This document shows, piece after piece, positions 14,002-23,105 of a DNA stretch of 34,732 nt (position 1 is the stretch's first letter; the number at the start of each line of letters is the position of its first letter). Source of the stretch: Syntrophaceae bacterium. Lineage in GTDB: Bacteria; Desulfobacterota; Syntrophia; Syntrophales; Smithellaceae. The notes beneath the pieces were generated by a model. It saw nothing but the letters and a program-made list of their open reading frames with translations. It made no database searches and was not told the origin of the DNA. The translations under genes were made by a program, and so were the position numbers. The stretch spans positions 1-34,732 of the forward strand of contig JANXZU010000009.1 of the NCBI GenBank assembly GCA_025355345.1, in the 5' to 3' direction.

Positions 14002-15188
14002 AGACTCAACCTGATAAGTATGGGCACTTTGGAATATTTGGCGGAAGATATGCCGCCGAAACTTTGATGCCCGCCTTAATCGAACTGGAGGCAGCTTACC
14101 GTGCTGCGCAAAAAGACAAATCGTTTTCGAAGGAATTTGAAGAGTATCAGCGCCAGTATGCCGGGCGGGCTACACCTCTTTATTATGCGAATCGTTTATC
14201 TGAATCTCTGCGCGGAGCAAAAATATATCTGAAACGCGAAGATTTAAATCATACAGGTTCCCACAAAATTAACAACACGCTGGGACAGGCACTGCTTGCC
14301 CGCAGAATGGGCAAGAAAAAAGTCATTGCCGAAACAGGGGCGGGCCAGCACGGTGTGGCCACGGCTACGGTAGCGGCGCTCTTCGGCATGGAATGCAAAA
14401 TATTCATGGGTGAAGAAGATATCCACCGTCAGGCGCCTAATGTTTTCCGCATGAAAATTCTGGGCGCGGAAGTTGTGCCGGTGAAAAGCGGCACGGCAAC
14501 TCTCAAAGACGCGATGAACGAGGCTATGCGTTACTGGGTATCGAGTGTCCGCGATACTTTTTACATTATTGGCACAACAGCCGGGCCTCATCCGTATCCG
14601 CAGATGGTGCGTAATTTTCAATCAGTCATCGGACGCGAAACGAAAAAGCAAATAATAAAAATGGAAGGCAGAAATCCCGATGTTTTGATTGCCTGTGTGG
14701 GCGGAGGCAGTAACGCCATGGGAATTTTTTATACCTTCCGCAACCAAAAAGATGTTGCCATGTTTGGCGTAGAAGCGGCCGGGCATGGTTTAAATACTAC
14801 CGAGCATTCGGCCAGCATTAATGCGGGTAAGGTGGGTGTTTTGCATGGCAATAAAACCTATCTTTTGCAGGATGAGCACGGCCAGGTTCGCGACGCATAC
14901 TCTATTGCCGCGGGCCTGGATTATCCGGGCGTAGGGCCGGAGCATGCTTATTTTCACGCAACTAAAAGAGTAAAGTACGTCACAATAACGGACAAAGAAG
15001 CCATTAAAGCTTTTTCGTATTTATCACGCCAGGAGGGTATCATTCCTGCGCTGGAGAGCGCGCACGCAATCGCTTATGCCATGAAGGTGGCGCCCAAAAT
15101 GGCAAAGGACAAATTAATCGTCGTTTGCCTTTCCGGCCGCGGGGATAAAGACGCCCAGACGATTATTGAGAAAGGAGGCGTAAGATAA
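13998..15188 (+). CDS. trpB: Tryptophan synthase beta chain
   Basis: A 396-residue PLP enzyme that condenses indole with serine. It is the standard TrpB1 type. [17 protein letters not shown] contains the PLP lysine (Lys90), and [17 protein letters not shown] and the phosphate-binding [10 protein letters not shown] are intact. [20 protein letters not shown] is typical of the alpha-interacting region. The ATG overlaps trpF's stop, and AAGGGA lies upstream. It abuts trpA with a one-base TAATG overlap, which favours equal production of the two subunits. Confidence 0.97.
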   Translation: MKTQPDKYGHFGIFGGRYAAETLMPALIELEAAYRAAQKDKSFSKEFEEYQRQYAGRATPLYYANRLSESLRGAKIYLKREDLNHTGSHKINNTLGQALLARRMGKKKVIAETGAGQHGVATATVAALFGMECKIFMGEEDIHRQAPNVFRMKILGAEVVPVKSGTATLKDAMNEAMRYWVSSVRDTFYIIGTTAGPHPYPQMVRNFQSVIGRETKKQIIKMEGRNPDVLIACVGGGSNAMGIFYTFRNQKDVAMFGVEAAGHGLNTTEHSASINAGKVGVLHGNKTYLLQDEHGQVRDAYSIAAGLDYPGVGPEHAYFHATKRVKYVTITDKEAIKAFSYLSRQEGIIPALESAHAIAYAMKVAPKMAKDKLIVVCLSGRGDKDAQTIIEKGGVR

Positions 15189-15997
15189 TGGGACGGATAG
15201 GAGACAAGTTTGAATCTTTGCACGCTAAGAATGAAAAAGCGCTGATTATTTATTTAACGGCCGGTGATCCATCACTTGGCGTGACTAAAGAATTATTTTT
15301 TGGTCTGGAAAGCGCGGGCGCGGATATTCTGGAAATTGGCGTTCCTTTTTCCGATCCCACAGCCGATGGGCCGGTGATCCAGGCGGCATCACAGCGGGCA
15401 CTGAAAGCGGGAACAACTCTGCAGGGCGTGTTGGATCTCGTTACCGATGTTCGCAAAACATCGTCGATTCCAATCGTGCTTTTTGGCTACTACAATCCCA
15501 TTTTTGCTTATGGACCAAAGAATTTTGCCCAGGCGGCAAAAAAAGCCGGCGTGGACGGTGTCCTCGTGGTGGATTTGCCGCCGGAAGAAGCGCGGGAATT
15601 TAGGAGTCATACTGATGTCGCCGGAATCGATTTCATCTCGCTTGCCGCCCCGACAACACCTGAAGTAAGATTACGCAGGATTGCAGCTGAGGCCACAGGC
15701 TTTCTTTATTATATTTCTATAACAGGAGTAACAGGTACTGCTGTTCCTCGAATTGAAGACATCAAACGAGAGGTGAGTAAAATCCGCAGAATCACAAAAC
15801 TTCCTCTGGCAGTGGGATTTGGTATCTCTAATTCCAAGCAGGCACAGGAAATTGCGCGTTTTGCCGACGGTGTTGTCATCGGCAGCGCTGTTGTGCGGCT
15901 GATTGATGAGAACAAAAGCAATCCTGATTTGGTGAAAAATGTTTGCACTTATGTCCGTGAAATTAAGAAAGCCTTGCGTTGGCAAGTAGATGATTAA
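15188..15997 (+). CDS. trpA: Tryptophan synthase alpha chain
   Basis: A 269-residue TIM barrel that cleaves indole-3-glycerol phosphate to indole and glyceraldehyde-3-phosphate. The catalytic Glu is in [19 protein letters not shown] and the catalytic Asp in [25 protein letters not shown] and [11 protein letters not shown] form the phosphate site. A strong AAAGGAGG (15172-15179) lies 8 nt before the ATG. Last gene of the trp operon. No clear terminator hairpin is visible in the 54 bp before the convergent gene at 16052. Confidence 0.97.
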   Translation: MGRIGDKFESLHAKNEKALIIYLTAGDPSLGVTKELFFGLESAGADILEIGVPFSDPTADGPVIQAASQRALKAGTTLQGVLDLVTDVRKTSSIPIVLFGYYNPIFAYGPKNFAQAAKKAGVDGVLVVDLPPEEAREFRSHTDVAGIDFISLAAPTTPEVRLRRIAAEATGFLYYISITGVTGTAVPRIEDIKREVSKIRRITKLPLAVGFGISNSKQAQEIARFADGVVIGSAVVRLIDENKSNPDLVKNVCTYVREIKKALRWQVDD

Positions 15998-16051
15998 ATG
16001 TTGTCACTGATGGCAAACTAAAATCAAAGCTTACGGTAGTATTTACATGAA

Positions 16052-16381
16052 TTATTTTGGAGGCAGCATCCGGACAAACAAAACCGCTTTTTGCACCCAG
16101 TCACTTAGCTCTTCATCTGAATCCAGGGATGTGGATAAAACCATAACCCAACCGGTCATGGCTTTTCCGGTCAGGTCAAACTTTTTTGCATGAGGCATCT
16201 TCAATGCTGCATCGTAATTTGATGCACCGACGCGGACAATCAGATCATCTTTAATGATGCCGCAGACCATGTTACCGAAAAGTAGAAAGCAAATTCCGCC
16301 AAACATTTTCTTTTCATCAAATCCCGGCTCTTCCTCCAGGATTTCATGAACTCTCTGGGCTAATCCTTTGTCGTAAGTCAT
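16052..16381 (-). CDS. TfoX N-terminal domain protein
   Basis: A 109-residue single-domain protein with the TfoX_N fold pattern: VHEILEEEPGFDEKKMFGG near the N-terminus, CFLLFGNMVCGIIKDDLIVRVG in the middle, and TGKAMTGWVMV followed by the LSDWVQKAV helix. In gammaproteobacteria, TfoX regulates competence, but stand-alone N-domains like this are widespread and of unknown function. It lacks the C-terminal helix-hairpin-helix domain. Convergent with trpA; the next upstream gene on the same strand begins 63 bp away. Confidence 0.8.
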   Translation of the reverse strand: MTYDKGLAQRVHEILEEEPGFDEKKMFGGICFLLFGNMVCGIIKDDLIVRVGASNYDAALKMPHAKKFDLTGKAMTGWVMVLSTSLDSDEELSDWVQKAVLFVRMLPPK

Positions 16382-16444
16382 TGTTCGTCTCTTCTTTGAT
16401 TTTCGATGAATTCTGAACGTGTGGTAAGTTTAGGTGAAATGCCA

Positions 16445-16873
16445 TTATTCACGAAAAAAATTCCAGCCCAGGAATATTATAATTTTAGTCTTTGAGGTTA
16501 AAGTGCATTCAAAGGAGTCTGTCCCAGGATTATAAAGCATACATGAATATTCCTCAGGCAATAAATCGCTGCATTCAATCGGGGATTTGTCGTAGTTGGA
16601 TACTTTTATTTGCAGTTTTCGTGTTTTTTTATCAAGGTGCCATTTTGCCGGATGAAAATTTTTAAAACCCCCAACAAAAGTCAGGCTACCGCCGGAATCA
16701 AAAACCATGGACATTGCAGAGGCGTCACCACCCGGATAATTCCACGTTCCCTCTGGAAGCGGATGAGTTGACTTTAGTGAACATGACGTAAAAACACCTG
16801 AAAAAATGAGCAACAAGAAAAGCATTAGCCCTTTCTTTCTCATCAAAGGAACGTGTTTAATATTAAGCAACAT
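16445..16873 (-). CDS. Small hypothetical lipoprotein
   Basis: A 142-residue protein with a hydrophobic stretch GLMLFLLLIFSGVF ending in the lipobox FTSC (Cys at about residue 31), so it should be an exported, lipidated envelope protein. Start at 16873 is preferred because AAGGGA lies 6 nt upstream; an internal Met at codon 11 has no such site. The mature part (EGTWNYPGGDASAMSMVFDS, then a Lys-rich beta-like region) has the look of a small beta-barrel or lipocalin-like domain with a WNYPGGD start. I do not recognise a family. Confidence 0.65.
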   Translation of the reverse strand: MLLNIKHVPLMRKKGLMLFLLLIFSGVFTSCSLKSTHPLPEGTWNYPGGDASAMSMVFDSGGSLTFVGGFKNFHPAKWHLDKKTRKLQIKVSNYDKSPIECSDLLPEEYSCMLYNPGTDSFECTLTSKTKIIIFLGWNFFRE

Positions 16874-16941
16874 AAGATATCCCTTACAATGTTAATGTTG
16901 TCTCTTATCACTCTTTTAATGCGGATGCTATAAACAATTAT

Positions 16942-17781
16942 TTACTGTTTCAGCATTTTCTTATTGGTGTTTATCAAAGATCCCGCCAACGCGCAATCTG
17001 CCCTTTTTGCTTCCTCAACCATGCGCTTGACCCTTTTGAGATCTTTTTGAAATCTGATGGGCTTGCCCTCTTTATCGACTGCATTAGTTTTGGTACAACT
17101 GTCCACACCCGCCGGTTGCAGCTGGAAGATCGCGTCATAGACGTTTTTGTCCGAAAGTCCACCAGCCAGAATTATGGGTATCGGACTTTGTTTAATAATC
17201 TCCGCAGCCATTTCCCAATTGCAAACTTCGCCGGTGATGCCGACATAACCCGCCACGGGCTGGTCCTGACCTGCATATTGATCTCCAATAATCGTATCAA
17301 TGAGGAACCAGTCGCTAAATGGTGCCATTAATCTGGTGAAAGAAAGGATATTATTTAAAACCTCCTTTTCTTGCATTGCGCCTTGCTGTGGCACGGAGAG
17401 CGATCGCATGATTTCAATTTGCGGAAATCTATCCCTGATCGCTACCTGAAGAGTAATAAGTGCGTCATATTTCTTTAAAACTGTCGCTGTATTTTCGGCG
17501 AATATTGGAAATGCTTCACAAAAATGGACAAAATCAGGCAGATAGTAATCCAAGGCATGAAACACAGTTTGTGGGTCGTTAAACAGTGGAATCAAGCAAC
17601 TTTTTGCGCCAAACCGCTGAATTGTCTGAACGGTTTCCTTGATTGATGTTACTTTCCAGAACTCTCCTGTAAGCAAAACGCTGCCTATGTGATCCACGCC
17701 TAAAGCGATGATCGCATCTGCCTCTGCCGGTTGTTGTACTTCATAGATTTGAACAAGAGTTTTTTTCATAAATATAGACAT
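16942..17781 (-). CDS. TrpF-like TIM-barrel protein, catalytic Cys missing
   Basis: About 279 residues from the chosen ATG at 17781 (GGGA just upstream; ATGs at 17814 and 17769 are alternatives). The C-terminal half is clearly TrpF-like: IPIILAGGLSDKNVYDAI, then PAGVDSCTKTNAVDKEGKP and a final RFQKD, matching the phosphate-binding and GVDxxSGxE-KD region. LIDT in the middle aligns with the catalytic Asp strand and GITGEVCNWEMA with the GGTGxxxDW loop. The N-terminal KxCG motif is replaced by VQIYEV, so the general-base Cys is absent. It also has an insertion before the LIDT strand. It is longer than typical TrpF (200-220) and lies outside the trp operon. It may act on a different phosphorylated sugar. 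Confidence 0.75.
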   Translation of the reverse strand: MSIFMKKTLVQIYEVQQPAEADAIIALGVDHIGSVLLTGEFWKVTSIKETVQTIQRFGAKSCLIPLFNDPQTVFHALDYYLPDFVHFCEAFPIFAENTATVLKKYDALITLQVAIRDRFPQIEIMRSLSVPQQGAMQEKEVLNNILSFTRLMAPFSDWFLIDTIIGDQYAGQDQPVAGYVGITGEVCNWEMAAEIIKQSPIPIILAGGLSDKNVYDAIFQLQPAGVDSCTKTNAVDKEGKPIRFQKDLKRVKRMVEEAKRADCALAGSLINTNKKMLKQ

Positions 17782-17918
17782 ATCATTCCCAGTATGGCTG
17801 ATCAAGTCTATCATTCAACAAAATACTCTTGACTCGTCAATGTGCTTATGGTTAATTTACAAAGGTTTTTTTATTTAGATATTTAATCTGAATTTTTCTG
17901 GGGAAAGGATGACTCTAA

Positions 17919-20219
17919 ATGAGTAATAGCAATGAAATAGCTGAATTACAGGACATTCTTCGTTTGCAAAAAGGCCTGCAGGATATTACGAATTCCATTT
18001 ATGCGGCAAAGAACATCAAGCAGATTATTACAGATACCAGACCCCGTATTATGGAACTCTTCAAGGTAGAAGCGGCGCATATTTATGCGGTTGAAAATCA
18101 TGATAGAAAAGAAATATTTACTGTCGCTCCGACAGGCGATCAGCTGAAAGAACGAAAAATACAAATAAGTAATCAGACAATTCCCGGTTATGTAGCCGGT
18201 TCAGGCAAAATGATCAACATAGCCGATATGCATGACACAAAAGAAATTAAAAAACTTTATCTGGATCTAGATCTGGATCCGAGAGTGGATACAAGATTTG
18301 GTGTAAAGATTGAGCAAGTAATGGCCATACCGATTATTAACAACGATGAGATTCTCGGTGTTATCGAAATCCTCAATAAGGCAGGACGTGACGGCAAGTT
18401 TATCGATGAAGATCCTGTACTCTTACAGGAAATTGCCGATGTGTTAGGTATAGCCATATCCAATCAACTGCGGATGGCAGACCCTAAAATAAAGAAATCT
18501 AAATTTGCTTATCTTCTAAGTCGAGATCTGATCACGGAAGAAGAATTAAGTAAAGCAAGAGAAGACTCGCGAACGCTAAAAGAACCACTGGAAATAGTGT
18601 TGATGCGAAAATATAACATTGCAAAAGATGACATTGGACATAGTCTGGAAGAATTTTACCAGTGTAAATATGTCGCTTTCAATCAGAAAATAGCGATCCC
18701 CGGCGATTTGCTGAAAAACATTAAAAAAGAATATCTTCTTAGAGAACTCTGGGTGCCGATTCAAAAATCGGCTGACGGCATCCATATAGTTGTTGATGAT
18801 CCTCAAAATATTATCAAGAAAGACACCATAGAGAGTCTGTTAAAGTCGAAGGCCGTGAAGTATGATGTTGCGCTTAAAGAAGACATTATTCGGTATATAG
18901 ATTTTTTCTACGGGGCAGATAATCAAGAGTCTACCTTTACCGATATTCTGGGCAAGGTGGATGGAGCCAATGACACAGTTGATGAACTAAACGAAGAAAG
19001 TGTTAGAGAATCAGACAGCGTCATTATGCAATTGGTTAATAAAATCATTAATGATGCTTTTCTACGAAATGCTTCCGACATTCACATTGAACCGGATGTA
19101 ATCGACAAAAGCGTTCTTGTTCGCTACAGGGTTGACGGTGATTGTCAGTTGTATCAGACACTGCCATATAATTATCGGGCAGCTCTTGTTTCTCGAATTA
19201 AGATCATGGCCAATCTGGACATTACTATAAAAAGAACCCCTCAGGACGGGAAAATTAAGTTAAAAAAACCTGGTTATGGTGAAATAGAGTTGCGCGTTGT
19301 CACAGTTCCAACCCAGGGAAATGTGGAAGATGTAGTCATGCGAATACTCGCCAAGGGAGAGACCCTGCCTCTGGAAGCTATGAAAATGTCACCCCGTAAT
19401 TACGATGAACTACTACATATCTGCAAAAAACCATACGGCTTGATACTTTGTGTCGGACCAACCGGATCCGGCAAGACAACAACGCTTCATGCACTGCTTA
19501 AGCATATTAATACGCCGGACAGAAAAGTTTGGACAGCGGAAGATCCCGTTGAAATAACCCAGCGAGGCCTTCGACAGGTACAAGTTCACCCTAAAATAGG
19601 ATTTGACTTCGCTACTGCGATGAGAGCGTTTCTCCGGGCCGATCCTGATGTAATTATGGTCGGTGAAATGAGAGATCTGGAAACAGCAAAGATAGCGGTC
19701 GAAGCCTCCCTGACCGGCCATCTTGTTTTAAGCACTCTTCACACAAACAGCGCTCCGGAAACCATATCCAGGCTTCTGGATATGGGAATTGACCCGCTGA
19801 ATTTTGCCGATTCTCTCCTGGGAGTATTGGCACAGAGACTTGTAAGAACCCTCTGTGATAAGTGCAAGGAGTCTTATAATCCTAGCCAGGAAGAATTTAA
19901 TCAAATCGCCGAAAATTGCGGTGTTGATCTGCTAAAAAAGGAAAATATTTTTTATTCCAAAAGCTTGAATCTTTACCGGCCAAAGGGCTGTGATGCTTGC
20001 GAAAATACAGGATATAAGGGTCGAATCGGCATCCATGAACTGCTTGTTAATACGGAAACAATTAAGAAACGCTCCATCGAACGGCGAGAGAGCATTGAGG
20101 TAATACGCAGTATGGCTATGAGCGAAGGCATGTACACGTTGTACCAGGACGGTGTCCTTAAAGCATTTGAAGGAATGACCGATATTAAACAGGTACATCG
20201 AGTATGCGTCATTAAATAG
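17919..20219 (+). CDS. GspE/PilB-family secretion ATPase with N-terminal GAF domain
   Basis: A 766-residue protein. Residues about 25-165 look like a GAF sensor domain (AAHIYAVENHDRKEIFTVAP, AIPIINNDEILGVIEILNKA). About 185-330 resembles the GspE/MshE N-terminal domain. From about 375 on is the hexameric ATPase: SDIHIEPD, Walker A GPTGSGKTTTLHALL (about 513-527), Walker B-like LRADPDVIMVGEMRD (about 572-586), the ASLTGHLVLSTLHTN His box, and a zinc-type Cys set CDKC (about 646) and CDAC (about 691). It would power type II secretion or type IV pilus assembly. No other secretion or pilus gene is next to it. A GGGGAAAGGA precedes the start. Confidence 0.9.
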   Translation: MSNSNEIAELQDILRLQKGLQDITNSIYAAKNIKQIITDTRPRIMELFKVEAAHIYAVENHDRKEIFTVAPTGDQLKERKIQISNQTIPGYVAGSGKMINIADMHDTKEIKKLYLDLDLDPRVDTRFGVKIEQVMAIPIINNDEILGVIEILNKAGRDGKFIDEDPVLLQEIADVLGIAISNQLRMADPKIKKSKFAYLLSRDLITEEELSKAREDSRTLKEPLEIVLMRKYNIAKDDIGHSLEEFYQCKYVAFNQKIAIPGDLLKNIKKEYLLRELWVPIQKSADGIHIVVDDPQNIIKKDTIESLLKSKAVKYDVALKEDIIRYIDFFYGADNQESTFTDILGKVDGANDTVDELNEESVRESDSVIMQLVNKIINDAFLRNASDIHIEPDVIDKSVLVRYRVDGDCQLYQTLPYNYRAALVSRIKIMANLDITIKRTPQDGKIKLKKPGYGEIELRVVTVPTQGNVEDVVMRILAKGETLPLEAMKMSPRNYDELLHICKKPYGLILCVGPTGSGKTTTLHALLKHINTPDRKVWTAEDPVEITQRGLRQVQVHPKIGFDFATAMRAFLRADPDVIMVGEMRDLETAKIAVEASLTGHLVLSTLHTNSAPETISRLLDMGIDPLNFADSLLGVLAQRLVRTLCDKCKESYNPSQEEFNQIAENCGVDLLKKENIFYSKSLNLYRPKGCDACENTGYKGRIGIHELLVNTETIKKRSIERRESIEVIRSMAMSEGMYTLYQDGVLKAFEGMTDIKQVHRVCVIK

Positions 20220-20250
20220 TACTTTAAAATTTGATAATGCACTTCAATAC

Positions 20251-20290
20251 AAAACCCCCAGGCTGCCGAAAAAAGCAGTTGGGGGTTTTT
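20251..20290. terminator. Bidirectional terminator
   Basis: AAAACCCCCA (20251-20260) pairs with TGGGGGTTTT (20280-20289), with inner CTGC 20263-20266 / GCAG 20275-20278. T-runs occur on both strands, so it can end the GspE-like gene (plus) and the binding-protein gene (minus), which converge here. Confidence 0.85.
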
Positions 20291-20333
20291 GTCTTTTACC
20301 CGAAAATTAATTTAAAAAAGTTAATCCGTTAAA

Positions 20334-21575
20334 CTAGTCCAGAGTTCCAATTTTTGATTTAAACAATTTTAATGGCACTGTGTATTTGGTTACCTTTTGA
20401 ACCTTATCAAATTCCGCTTGCGTTTTTGTCCACCAGACATAAACCTCCGGTTTTGTAAATTTGCCGTTTCTAATTGATTGTAAAGATACCATTATTTGCA
20501 CACGTCCGGTAGGTGAAATTCCGTAAGTCTCTGTGGGGCCTATCCGCGGGAAAGCCTTTGGAAACGCGGCGCGGATTGCATAAACATCATCTACCGTGTT
20601 TGCGGCCTGTATAGCTCTGGCCAGATAATACATGCTGTCATAATGCGCGATAGCCTCGGGTGTGGAGGGCCTTTTGTAGTTTGCTTTGTGCTTTTGAGCA
20701 AAGGCCGGAGCCTCAGGTGTGGGCATACTGTCAAAGCCAACTAATCCGATTGTGTTTTCCATCAAACTCGTACCGTCCAACATCTGGGCGATATAATCCA
20801 TATTGGCCTGCTCAACGAGCAGGAAACCGCCCTTATAACCCATATTACGTGCTTGTTCAATGACCATGGCGGTTGTGGCCGAAGGGCCGCCGATGAGCAT
20901 AACATCTGGGCTTGTCGCCAAAGCAGCAGACAAGGGAGCTGTATAATCCGTTTTAGTGTAGTAATTGGCCGGCTTATCCGCAGTGATCGTACCACCTAGT
21001 TTTTTCCAGTAGGTGCCGAAGACTTGCCGCCACTCATCACCGTAAGTTCCAAGAGTTACAACCATGGCCGCCTTGCGCCAGCCGCGTTCCCAGGCTGCAT
21101 CGGCAAAGAGTTGAGCATAAACTGTCATGGGAGCCCCCAAAACTACCAACAATTTATTTCCCGTTTGGGTGGCTTTGAGGCTGCTTGTATAACCCAACGT
21201 AATGAACTCGTTGCACTCTTCCTGATTAATTTTCAGTAAAGCGGCCTGCGTGGTGTATGTCGCATTATATATGGCCAGGGCATTTTGGGCCAGTAATTGG
21301 CGGGCATTATTCATGGCCAGGCTGGGATCTACCTTGTCGTCGAGTTTTTCCAGCCTGAAGAAGAGCTTCTGCCCCTCGATTGTAACGCCTCCGGCCGCGT
21401 TCAATTCTTTAATGGCCATGTCGATTCCGTTTACGCAATTCTGACCGTATTCGGCAGCCGGACCACTGAGCGGCCCTGAAAATCCGATTACTATATCGGC
21501 CGCCTGACTGGCCGGCGTCCACGATATTATCAAAACAGAAACAATAAGAAGTAATCTTGGTTTCAAGTATTTCAT
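20334..21575 (-). CDS. Branched-chain amino acid-type ABC transporter substrate-binding protein
   Basis: A 413-residue periplasmic protein of the LivJ/LivK type (Peripla_BP_6). Residues 1-25 are a Sec signal peptide with cleavage after SQA. The mature protein starts ADIVIGFSGPLSGPAAEYGQ and continues with GIDMAIKELNAAGG, both typical of the family. Ligands are branched-chain amino acids, amides, aromatic acids or similar; the sequence does not decide. No permease or ATPase genes adjoin it. It lies 28 bp downstream of the HAMP-domain membrane protein on the same strand, so the two are probably cotranscribed. Confidence 0.85.
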   Translation of the reverse strand: MKYLKPRLLLIVSVLIISWTPASQAADIVIGFSGPLSGPAAEYGQNCVNGIDMAIKELNAAGGVTIEGQKLFFRLEKLDDKVDPSLAMNNARQLLAQNALAIYNATYTTQAALLKINQEECNEFITLGYTSSLKATQTGNKLLVVLGAPMTVYAQLFADAAWERGWRKAAMVVTLGTYGDEWRQVFGTYWKKLGGTITADKPANYYTKTDYTAPLSAALATSPDVMLIGGPSATTAMVIEQARNMGYKGGFLLVEQANMDYIAQMLDGTSLMENTIGLVGFDSMPTPEAPAFAQKHKANYKRPSTPEAIAHYDSMYYLARAIQAANTVDDVYAIRAAFPKAFPRIGPTETYGISPTGRVQIMVSLQSIRNGKFTKPEVYVWWTKTQAEFDKVQKVTKYTVPLKLFKSKIGTLD

Positions 21576-21603
21576 TTTCTCCTCCAGTCATTTAAATATT
21601 GAT

Positions 21604-22539
21604 TTAGGATATATCCCGTAATTTATCAATAGCATCCTTTGTAGATGTTACCAGTTGATCAGCTTCTTTTGTCTTCTCCGAAGTCTTGCGCACCATCCCT
21701 GACAGAGATTTTTGAGCTGGTTCCGTATAAACAGGGGCTTTGGGGGCATGACTGGCAGCAGCGCTACTGCCTATTTTCACGCGTACGGCATTAACGGCTT
21801 GCACAAGTTCCCCGATTTCATCATCCGCTTCCCACTCGATATTTTTCGGATATTTACCCTCAGCTAGTTCCCTGAGGATGCCGGCAGTTTCGCCTACAGG
21901 AATTAAGATGGTATTGATATATTTATTAATCATAGAGGAAATGAGAATGATGGCACCGGCAAATATCAATAGCAATACAACCACAACGATATAATAGTTG
22001 CGGTTAAAAGCACTATATTCCTTATCTACGCTACCGCTTTTATATTTCGTCAATTCGGTGAGTATCTGGTTCAAATTTTGAAATTTTTCATCCGCTGATT
22101 GCAAGTATACACCCCCTGTTCCAACTGATGCAAGTTTGATTACCCGTGAAGACATTTTTTGGTATTCGGTAAGATTATCCATTATTCCTTGATAATATTT
22201 ATTTTCTTCGGCTGTCTGGGCTGAACCAAGAACATTTTTAACTAATGTTATATCTTCATTAATAGTATTTATTTGCTTTTCGGATAGATTGGCAATTTCC
22301 TGTTTATCCTGTCCTGATGCAGTCATCGTCTGAATGCGATACAAGTTGGCATGCACGCCGGAGAGATCGGTGGAAAGCTTTGAACTGAGCCTAAAACTGC
22401 CATAGAAAATCTTATCGATCGCATTTTTTTCAATCCAAAGACCACCTATAGTAACGATAATTAATCCGAGTGACAGAAGAGTGATTTTCTTTAACAGAGT
22501 GTTTTGTTCTGATTTCACATCATGCATTAAATTTTCCAT
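21604..22539 (-). CDS. Membrane sensor with periplasmic domain and HAMP, no output domain
   Basis: A 311-residue protein: TM helix at about 19-40, a helical periplasmic region of about 145 residues (four-helix-bundle style, with STDLSGVHANLYRIQTMTAS and VLGSAQTAEENKYYQGI), TM helix at about 185-206 (VVVVLLLIFAGAIILISSMI), then a HAMP domain (PVGETAGILRELAEGKYP, DEIGELVQAVNAVR). After HAMP only about 50 residues remain, ending in a KTKEADQLVTSTKDAIDKL helix. There is no chemoreceptor signalling hairpin, kinase or cyclase. It resembles the front half of a methyl-accepting protein. Precedes the substrate-binding protein gene. Confidence 0.8.
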   Translation of the reverse strand: MENLMHDVKSEQNTLLKKITLLSLGLIIVTIGGLWIEKNAIDKIFYGSFRLSSKLSTDLSGVHANLYRIQTMTASGQDKQEIANLSEKQINTINEDITLVKNVLGSAQTAEENKYYQGIMDNLTEYQKMSSRVIKLASVGTGGVYLQSADEKFQNLNQILTELTKYKSGSVDKEYSAFNRNYYIVVVVLLLIFAGAIILISSMINKYINTILIPVGETAGILRELAEGKYPKNIEWEADDEIGELVQAVNAVRVKIGSSAAASHAPKAPVYTEPAQKSLSGMVRKTSEKTKEADQLVTSTKDAIDKLRDIS

Positions 22540-22850
22540 ATATTTACCCTCTCTTATTTTTATGTTATTCTATTAGCCAAGTTGTTTTAGTTCCTTATTA
22601 TTAAATATGTTTTCATTATCTGTGGCGCATCTGGTTTTGTCAAGACAATTTTTAGAATATATGCCATCGGAAAGTGGCATGTGGGTATATCTTTTCGTCA
22701 CCCATCTTTTGAATTGGTGGTTCTTACAAAGATGGCATCAGCAGAAGAACCTTAGCCCCCTGCCTTCTATTGTACTACGATCACAAACGCATTAAAGAAT
22801 GCTGACGAAAAATGATATGTTATGATTTAATCTGCTATATTACTTATCAA
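22540..22850. other. AT-rich spacer, no gene supported
   Basis: It separates the HAMP gene start from the tRNA terminator. One small hairpin, ATGCCA / TGGCAT around 22663-22682, and a longer-range GGTTCTT / AAGAACC pairing (about 22722-22754) are visible. A 62-codon open frame from 22607 has no ribosome binding site and is not called. It probably contains the promoter of the HAMP gene on the minus strand, but I cannot assign clear boxes. Confidence 0.4.
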
Positions 22851-22890
22851 ATAAAAAAGCGAAATCTCTAAAGATTCCGCTTTTATTTTT
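22851..22890 (-). terminator. Terminator of tRNA-Leu
   Basis: On the minus strand a 9-bp stem (22880-22872 with 22867-22859, one G-U pair) closes on a 4-nt loop and is followed by a T-run (complement of 22851-22858). It lies directly downstream of the tRNA 3' end. Confidence 0.8.
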
Positions 22891-22894
22891 AATT

Positions 22895-22981
22895 TGGTGC
22901 CGAAGCCGGGACTTGAACCCGGACAGGCGTACACCCACTAGACCCTGAACCTAGCGCGTCTACCAATTCCGCCACTTCGGC
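22895..22981 (-). tRNA. tRNA-Leu (anticodon CAG)
   Basis: Class II tRNA of 87 nt with encoded CCA (complement of 22895-22897). The acceptor stem is GCCGAAG/CTTCGGC. The D-arm region has GGCGGAATTGGTAGACGC, the anticodon loop is TTCAGGG, the variable arm is TGGGTGTACGCCT-like, and the T-arm has GGGTTCAAGTCCC. The long variable arm plus CAG anticodon identify leucine. Confidence 0.97.
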
Positions 22982-22994
22982 ATTTGACAATTGC

Positions 22995-23022
22995 TCTATA
23001 ATGTTAAGACCATTATTGTCAA
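22995..23022 (-). promoter_or_regulatory. Promoter of tRNA-Leu
   Basis: On the minus strand TTGACA (23022-23017) and TATAGA (23000-22995) are 16 bp apart. The predicted start, near 22988, is a few bases before the mature tRNA 5' end at 22981. Confidence 0.65.
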
Positions 23023-23105
23023 GATAAAATGAGCTTGAATTAAATTTCTAAAATGCTATGTTAAAGATCTTGTCGATTTGTGCTTAGGATAAAGGTATAG
23101 CTATA

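Noticed and set aside
22607..22795. 62-codon hydrophobic open frame
   Set aside because: No ribosome binding site, AT-rich spacer, composition not convincing.
22540..22894. Riboswitch (GEMM-like) in the spacer before the HAMP gene
   Set aside because: A few hairpins are present but the conserved core nucleotides of known classes are not.
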